DNA of 59,004 bases from Colwellia sp. C2M11 (GTDB lineage Bacteria > Pseudomonadota > Gammaproteobacteria > Enterobacterales > Alteromonadaceae): positions 1-59,004 of the forward strand of contig NZ_JAHKQD010000019.1 of the NCBI RefSeq assembly GCF_018860915.1. Reading direction: 5' to 3'. Of the stretch, positions 53,823 to 59,004 are shown in pieces. The translations under genes and the position numbers were made by a program. Every line of letters starts with the position of its first letter. Positions within the stretch are counted from its first letter, which is position 1. The notes below the pieces were generated by a model. It was not told the DNA's origin and did no database searches. It saw only the letters and a program-made list of their open reading frames with translations.

Positions 53823-54368
53823 TTATTCACCAGCATATTGCACAAGAGATGACGTAGTAAGGCCGATTGCTGCCAATCGTTTTTCACCTCCTAAGTCAGG
53901 TAAAGAAATAACAAAACCTGCATCTTTCACTTCAGCACCAATGCGACGTATTAATTTCGTGGTCGCCTCTATAGTGCCACCGGTGGCAAGTAAGTCATCA
54001 ATAATTAATACTTTATCGTCGACACTTAACGCATCACGATGAATTTCTAAGACATCTTCACCATATTCAAGTTGATAAGCTTGAGCAAAGGTTTGTCTTG
54101 GAAGCTTGCCAGGTTTACGAACAGGAATAAAACCTACACCTAGTGCTAGCGCTAAAGGCGCACCAAATAAGAACCCTCTAGCCTCAGTGCCGACAACCTT
54201 GGTAAATCCTTGGTCTTTATATTTTTCAGTGAGTAGATCTATGGTTAATGCAAAGGCTTCTGCATTTTCTAGTAAACTAGTAACGTCGCGGAATAAAACA
54301 CCTTCCACAGGGTAATCAGGGATTGCTTTAATAGCAGATTTTAATTGTGCTAATTGTTGTTCAGTCAT
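53823..54368 (-). CDS. apt: Adenine phosphoribosyltransferase
   Basis: A 181-residue enzyme of purine salvage converting adenine and PRPP to AMP. It contains [21 protein letters not shown] near the start, [17 protein letters not shown], and the PRPP-binding motif [13 protein letters not shown] (120-132). Length matches the family. It is first in the apt-dnaX-ybaB run, a conserved arrangement in gammaproteobacteria. Confidence 0.96.
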   Translation of the reverse strand: MTEQQLAQLKSAIKAIPDYPVEGVLFRDVTSLLENAEAFALTIDLLTEKYKDQGFTKVVGTEARGFLFGAPLALALGVGFIPVRKPGKLPRQTFAQAYQLEYGEDVLEIHRDALSVDDKVLIIDDLLATGGTIEATTKLIRRIGAEVKDAGFVISLPDLGGEKRLAAIGLTTSSLVQYAGE

Positions 54369-54504
54369 TACTGTTCTTATACCAAGTAAAAATTTAATAA
54401 TGACAAAGAATAAAACAATTCAGGCAATATTTATAGTGATGATATTGTTTACACCATTATTTATCACACTATTAAAACGCTATCGCAGCTTCAATCGAGC
54501 ATTA

Positions 54505-54888
54505 TTACAATGCTATTTGGGTGCGAACGTTCCCCAGTAAACACTTTACCGTTGAGATAAATTTAGTTTCATTTAAAGGTTTAGTAATAACATCATTAAA
54601 TAAAGTAAACTCAGGTAGGCTTTCCACACTTTGCTTATTTTGTGTGGTCATAAACAAAACAGGTGTTGATGCACAAAAAGGTGTTTGCTTAAGATTTTTA
54701 GTTAAGTTAGCCCCATTCATTAATGGCATAAGGTGATCAATAATATAAAGATGAAATGATTCTTTTTGCGCTTTTTCAAAGCCATCTAGACCGTTAACTG
54801 CGGTAGTAATAGTGTACCCAACTGATGTTAATAGTTTACTAATATTTTCTCGTACACTTTTGTTGTCATCGACTACTAAAATATTCAT
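54505..54888 (-). CDS. Single-domain response regulator (CheY-like)
   Basis: A 127-residue receiver without an output domain: the acidic pair in ILVVDDNK, phosphoacceptor Asp51 (LYIIDHLMPLMNG), Thr/Ser in LFMTTQN and the conserved Lys in VITKPLN. The frame extends to a GTG at 54900, but that would put AGG only one base from the start, so the ATG at 54888 is preferred. No kinase or chemotaxis gene is adjacent, so its partner is unknown. Confidence 0.85.
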   Translation of the reverse strand: MNILVVDDNKSVRENISKLLTSVGYTITTAVNGLDGFEKAQKESFHLYIIDHLMPLMNGANLTKNLKQTPFCASTPVLFMTTQNKQSVESLPEFTLFNDVITKPLNETKFISTVKCLLGNVRTQIAL

Positions 54889-55093
54889 AAAAAACTTCAC
54901 GCCTATATATCAATTAGTCATTATTTCGGACTACGCTACAAAGATATAGCTTCCTTTCACAAAGCGTATTTTACCTTAAATAAAGATAATAACAAAGCCT
55001 AGTATTATGACAGTTTTATTCTAGTGTAACTATTCGGTTACAAGATGTTGTTTTATTTATTTTGGGTTATATTAAACGTTATGTTGGTTTAAT

Positions 55094-55117
55094 TAGAGCC
55101 ATGTTTACTCGGCTCTA
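55094..55117 (-). terminator. Hairpin after pgi
   Basis: TAGAGCC (55094-55100) pairs with GGCTCTA (55111-55117) around a 10-nt loop, 44 bp after the pgi stop on the minus strand. The tail is AATTAAAC, not a run of T, so termination may be weak. Confidence 0.4.
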
Positions 55118-55160
55118 TAGCCCTCTTACTGGTTTACAAAGAGCAAGCTACTTATCGTGT

Positions 55161-56843
55161 TTATTTATTTTTATCTAGAAAAAGTGTGATTAACTTAAGA
55201 CTTGATGATGACATACTATTATCTATGCCCTCCTCTACGTTCTCAACTTCAACTCCACCTCCCATGTAAGTGAGTACCTGCTTACTTAATTGTTTTCCTA
55301 ATTCAACACCCCATTGGTCATAAGAATTCACTTGCCATAACATCCCTTGTACAAAAATTTTATGCTCATACAAAGCGAGTATCGCACCAAAACATTTTGG
55401 GGTTAATGACTTCATTAACAAAGTACTACTCGGTGTATTTCCTTTCATGGTTTTATGTGGTGCTAAAGCAGTAATTTCTGCTTCATTCATACCATTATTA
55501 GCTAACTCAGCTTTTACTTGCTCGATATTTTTACCTTGCATTAATGCTTCGCTTTGTGCAAAACAGTTAGCAACGAGCACTTTATGATGTTCCGCTAACA
55601 AACTTGTGCCTTGTAAAGCAACAATAAAGTCTGTCGGGATAATTTCATCACTTTGATGCATCAATTGCATAAACGCATGTTGCCCATTAGTCCCTTCCTG
55701 TCCAAAAACTATAGGTGCCGTTTTCCAAGCCAGCTTTTCTCCTTGGTTAGAAACTGACTTACCGTTACTTTCCATATCAGTCTGTTGCAGATATCCAGGT
55801 AAGGCTCTTAACGCATGATCATAGGGTAAAACCGCTAAACTCGGATAATCCAAGCCATTACGATTCCATAAACCCAGTAATGCCATTAGTACCGGCATAT
55901 TTTCACAGAAGTCACTTTCTTGAAAATGCTTATCCATTTGATAAGCTCCTTCTTTAAAGGCATTAAAGTGCTCAATACCAATAGCTAACGCTAAAGGTAA
56001 GCCAACCGCAGACCAAACAGAGAATCGTCCACCAACCCAATCCCACATAGGCAGTACATGGCTAGACTCTAAACCAAACGCTTGGGCTTTTTCAACATTA
56101 CTACTTATTGCAAACCATTGTTTTGCAATTGCACTATCATCACCTAGTTGCGTTAGCATCCAGGTTTTAATCGCTTTCGCATTTAACAAGGTTTCTTGTG
56201 TGGTAAAGGTTTTAGAAATAATAACAACGAGCGTTGTCGCAGCATTGAGAGAGTTAAGTTTTTCAGTAACAGCACTGCCATCAACATTAGCGATAACATG
56301 CACCTTTAAACCAGTACAGTGATAAGGCTGCAAAGCACTTAAACCAACTTTAATACCATAATAAGAGCCACCAATACCAATAGCTAATACATCAGTGAAC
56401 TTTTCTCCACTAGCACTTAAGCGTTGTCCGTTTTGTACTTCATCAACAATCTCAGCCACACGCTGCTCAGTCGCTTCTACCTGCTTAGCTGCTTCACCTA
56501 AAACTTGCTTCTTTTCCTGTTCAGGTGCGCGCAATGCGGTATGTAAAACAGCTCGTTGTTCAGTATTATTTATTTTTTCGCCACTGAACATTAATTGCAT
56601 TTTCTGTCTTAACCCTTGAGCTTCAGCCCAGGAAATCAGCTGCTCTAACTCTGCTTTAGTAATGTTTTGTTTAGAATAATCGAGATAAAGATCAGCCGCA
56701 CTCACTGAAAATTCATCAGCTCGGTTTGGCAAACTAGCTGATGAATCAAGTGCAGCGTCGATAGGTAAGTCGAATAATGAAAAAATCGAACGTTTTTTCG
56801 CTCGCTCTGCATTTTTTTGAATAGTTTTATTGAAAAGTTCCAT
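55161..56843 (-). CDS. pgi: Glucose-6-phosphate isomerase
   Basis: A 560-residue glycolytic enzyme interconverting glucose 6-phosphate and fructose 6-phosphate. Signatures: IGIGGSYYGIKVGLSAL, VVIISKTFTTQETLLNAK, GGRFSVWSAVGLPLALAIG (first PGI signature region), GQEGTNGQHAFMQLMHQ with the catalytic Glu and His, and near the C-terminus SYDQWGVELGKQLS carrying the catalytic Lys. Family length is about 550. Downstream of galU on the same strand with a 119-bp gap. Confidence 0.96.
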   Translation of the reverse strand: MELFNKTIQKNAERAKKRSIFSLFDLPIDAALDSSASLPNRADEFSVSAADLYLDYSKQNITKAELEQLISWAEAQGLRQKMQLMFSGEKINNTEQRAVLHTALRAPEQEKKQVLGEAAKQVEATEQRVAEIVDEVQNGQRLSASGEKFTDVLAIGIGGSYYGIKVGLSALQPYHCTGLKVHVIANVDGSAVTEKLNSLNAATTLVVIISKTFTTQETLLNAKAIKTWMLTQLGDDSAIAKQWFAISSNVEKAQAFGLESSHVLPMWDWVGGRFSVWSAVGLPLALAIGIEHFNAFKEGAYQMDKHFQESDFCENMPVLMALLGLWNRNGLDYPSLAVLPYDHALRALPGYLQQTDMESNGKSVSNQGEKLAWKTAPIVFGQEGTNGQHAFMQLMHQSDEIIPTDFIVALQGTSLLAEHHKVLVANCFAQSEALMQGKNIEQVKAELANNGMNEAEITALAPHKTMKGNTPSSTLLMKSLTPKCFGAILALYEHKIFVQGMLWQVNSYDQWGVELGKQLSKQVLTYMGGGVEVENVEEGIDNSMSSSSLKLITLFLDKNK

Positions 56844-56962
56844 ATGACGTCACCGTGCTCCCTGAATTAGCTAACGTTAAAATTAAAGCTAGAGTTGATG
56901 TCGAAATATCTAACCAATAACGACATCAATAACTATTTCGCATTTAATAATTTCAGCGCGAA

Positions 56963-57862
56963 CTATAACGACAAGCTTTTCAAGTAATCAGTAAACTCAA
57001 CACCTAACTCGTTATGTCGTAATGCATATTCAACATTCGCTTTCATATAACCTAGTTTAGAACCACAATCATGTGATTTACCAGTCATATGGAAAGCTTC
57101 AACCGTTTCTTTTTCCATTAACATCGCAATGGCATCAGTTAATTGAATCTCATCCCCGGCACCAGGAGGAGTGATTCTTAATAATTCCCATATTTTTTCA
57201 GATAATACATAACGGCCAACAACCGCCAAATTAGAGGGCGCATCTTCAACTGCAGGTTTTTCAACAACCGCGGTCATAGGTTGTGATTCACCAGGTGCTA
57301 AATCAACGCCACCGCAATCAACCACACCATAACTACTAACTTGCTCCATAGGTACAGGTTCAACCATAATTTGACTATAACCGCCAACGTCTTTATAACG
57401 GTTAAGCATTGCAGCTAAATTCTCTGTTTTTAAATTAGCAGAAGCATCATCTAAAATAACATCAGGTAACACAACCACAAATGGCTCTTCGCCAATAATA
57501 GGACGTGCTTTTAATACCGCGTGCCCAAGCCCTTTTGCTTCCCCTTGGCGAACATGCAAGATAGTGACATCTTTAGGGCAGATCGCTTGAATCTCTTTAA
57601 GTAATTGACGTTTAACACGCTTTTCTAATGTTGTTTCAAGCTCAAATGATTTATCAAAATGATTTTCAATGGCATTTTTAGATGAGTGAGTAACCAATAC
57701 TATTTCTTTAATTCCTGCTGCAACACATTCATCAACAATATATTGAATTAATGGTTTATCAACGATAGGCAACATTTCTTTTGGAATAGCTTTTGTCGCA
57801 GGTAACATACGTGTACCTAACCCTGCGACAGGAATTACGGCTTTGGTTATTTTCTTGTTCAT
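56963..57862 (-). CDS. galU: UTP-glucose-1-phosphate uridylyltransferase
   Basis: A 299-residue nucleotidyltransferase making UDP-glucose for surface polysaccharides. Motifs: [39 protein letters not shown] (nucleotide-binding and catalytic start), [11 protein letters not shown] (metal-binding aspartate), [22 protein letters not shown] and [12 protein letters not shown]. Length fits bacterial GalU. Likely co-transcribed with pgi, linking sugar-phosphate isomerisation and UDP-sugar supply. Confidence 0.96.
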   Translation of the reverse strand: MNKKITKAVIPVAGLGTRMLPATKAIPKEMLPIVDKPLIQYIVDECVAAGIKEIVLVTHSSKNAIENHFDKSFELETTLEKRVKRQLLKEIQAICPKDVTILHVRQGEAKGLGHAVLKARPIIGEEPFVVVLPDVILDDASANLKTENLAAMLNRYKDVGGYSQIMVEPVPMEQVSSYGVVDCGGVDLAPGESQPMTAVVEKPAVEDAPSNLAVVGRYVLSEKIWELLRITPPGAGDEIQLTDAIAMLMEKETVEAFHMTGKSHDCGSKLGYMKANVEYALRHNELGVEFTDYLKSLSL

Positions 57863-58222
57863 TCTAATCCTTCATTTTTATTTAATACAAAAAAAATTAT
57901 ATCCTATGCTACACCTGCCTTATGTAAATAGTAAATACGTAACTTACCTTATTTACAATTATGCTGGTTATTAGTTAAGATTTGAGTAATTAAGTCAAAA
58001 CTTAGTATCAAGAGAGTATTAAAGTAAGCGTTAATGTAACAATTTATCATGCAAAAAAGCCGAAAAACAGAGCATAGTCCCTAATCACTGACTCTTACCG
58101 TATCCTTTTAACCGACGAATTAAATTGTAAAATAAAGTTACATCCCTTGTTGCTATCATCTAGGTCAAGTATCATTACCGTTCGACATTTATCTAATTTG
58201 TTTGTAATCACTTTTTACATTC
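57863..58222. promoter_or_regulatory. Divergent promoter gap, galU/gspC
   Basis: A 360-bp gene-free gap between divergent genes. AT-rich, with no palindrome or known regulator site that I can support. Promoters for galU (minus) and the secretion operon (plus) are expected here. Confidence 0.4.
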
Positions 58223-59004
58223 ATGGCTTACTCAATGGTTTTATCCGATAACTTCATATTTATTAACAATTTAATCGCCAAATTACCTCAGAAAAAAATA
58301 GCACAAGCTATCTGCCTCTGTTTGTTAATTTATATCGCTTTTATCTTGGCCAAGATCACGTGGCTGGTCATGCCAACGGCGGGACAAAACATTGGTAATA
58401 AAAATGCGGGCAACCTAACGGCAGCTCAACGACAAGCACAAAGCCAATTACAAGGTGGTCAGGTTGATTTATCACAGCTACAATCGTTACATTTGTTTGG
58501 TGAATATAATCAAGCAGCCAAAACAGAAACGATAGAAGAAATAGCTTCAGCACCTGAAACCCGTTTACAGTTAACGTTATCAGGATTAGTCGCTAGTGAT
58601 GATATGGCGATTGCGGCTGCGGTTATTGAGCATAAGAAAAAACAAGCAACTTATGGTATTGATGACATTATTGAAGGCACCCGAGCTACACTTGAAAAAG
58701 TATTAATCGACCGGGTTATTATTAAACAGTCGGGGCGTTTAGAAACCTTGATGCTTGATGGTGCAGACTATAATCAACCGGCGCAAAGTGTGTCTCATAA
58801 AAAAGCGAGTAATGCGAATGCGGCTAAGGCGACGCGCGCTGAAAAAAGTGGTCCGAAAGTGGCCGCAACGAAAGGCACTGTTATTGACCAACGCAAGAAT
58901 AATGATTTCAAACAAGCGGCACAGTCATTACGTAATGATTTAAACAACAACCCAGGGAAAATAACGGATTACTTGCGCATCACACCGGCACGTAAAAACG
59001 GTCA
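58223..59004 (+). CDS. gspC: Type II secretion protein GspC (5' part, cut by the window edge)
   Basis: An open frame from ATG 58223 to the window end (260 codons, no stop). It has a short cytoplasmic N-terminus, one membrane helix (about 28-50; ICLCLLIYIAFILAKITWLV), then the homology region of GspC: LHLFGEYN, ETRLQLTLSGLVAS, AAAVIEHKKKQATYGIDDII and VLIDRVIIKQSGRLETLML. A variable linker follows; the PDZ domain would lie beyond the edge. GspC joins the inner-membrane platform to the GspD secretin. The rest of the gsp operon probably follows to the right. The exported lyases of this genome may use this system; that is inference. Confidence 0.9.
   Translation, partial: MAYSMVLSDNFIFINNLIAKLPQKKIAQAICLCLLIYIAFILAKITWLVMPTAGQNIGNKNAGNLTAAQRQAQSQLQGGQVDLSQLQSLHLFGEYNQAAKTETIEEIASAPETRLQLTLSGLVASDDMAIAAAVIEHKKKQATYGIDDIIEGTRATLEKVLIDRVIIKQSGRLETLMLDGADYNQPAQSVSHKKASNANAAKATRAEKSGPKVAATKGTVIDQRKNNDFKQAAQSLRNDLNNNPGKITDYLRITPARKNG

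Noticed and set aside
58368..58943. Short frames on both strands near the right edge
   Set aside because: They are shadows of the gspC reading frame, which is open from 58223 to the window end and encodes recognisable GspC motifs.

Overview
The window looks like chromosomal DNA from a marine, AT-rich gammaproteobacterium of the Alteromonadales, most likely Colwellia or a close relative. The signs are an alginate-degradation locus with very large TonB-dependent receptors, a PEP-CTERM protein, a DUF3083-like gene, a complete urea uptake and urease cluster, and the housekeeping order apt-dnaX-ybaB followed by pgi, galU and the start of gspC. No rRNA, tRNA, prophage, insertion sequence or CRISPR array was seen. 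Assignments come from reading motifs and family resemblance by eye; no database search was run.

Layout. 1-330: a cluster of REP-like palindromes. 399-12179: housekeeping and poorly characterised genes: two AsmA-like envelope proteins, a PEP-CTERM protein, a regulator with an N-terminal AraC HTH and an HDOD domain, a DUF3083-like protein, a RIO-type kinase overlapping the ABC-F gene ybiT, a DsbA-like thioredoxin-fold protein, an MtfA-type peptidase and a secreted protein of unknown function. 12257-29606: an alginate locus. On the minus strand it reads TonB receptor, PL6 lyase, PL17 oligoalginate lyase, KdgF cupin, MFS transporter and KDG kinase, with a divergent FadR-type GntR regulator. A 1-kb REP/BIME array follows, then a beta-hydroxyacid dehydrogenase (probable DEH reductase) and a second TonB receptor. 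Together they would import alginate fragments, cut them to monomers, convert DEH to KDG and phosphorylate it. The KDPG aldolase (eda) and an endolytic PL7 lyase are not in the window.

30274-47645: a nitrogen block. Minus strand: porin, urtA, urtBCDE (three TAATG junctions), ureDABC, ureE, ureF, ureG and a 62-residue His-containing membrane protein. Divergent from it on the plus strand is an unusual two-component pair: a 1122-residue protein that fuses an NCS1-permease-like domain, an eight-cysteine cluster, a histidine kinase and a receiver, followed with an 8-nt overlap by a LuxR-type response regulator. This pair is the best candidate here for a little-described system, a transporter-like urea sensor controlling urea uptake.

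47742-50706: a YHYH-domain lipoprotein translationally coupled (GTGA) to a small His/Cys-rich exported protein, and an exported peptidase-C15-like protein whose catalytic cysteine is replaced by serine. 50735-51033: a third REP cluster. 51157-59004: ybaB, dnaX (with an E. coli-type A AAA AAG frameshift site that would yield a gamma form), apt, an orphan CheY-like receiver, pgi, galU and the 5' part of gspC running off the right edge.
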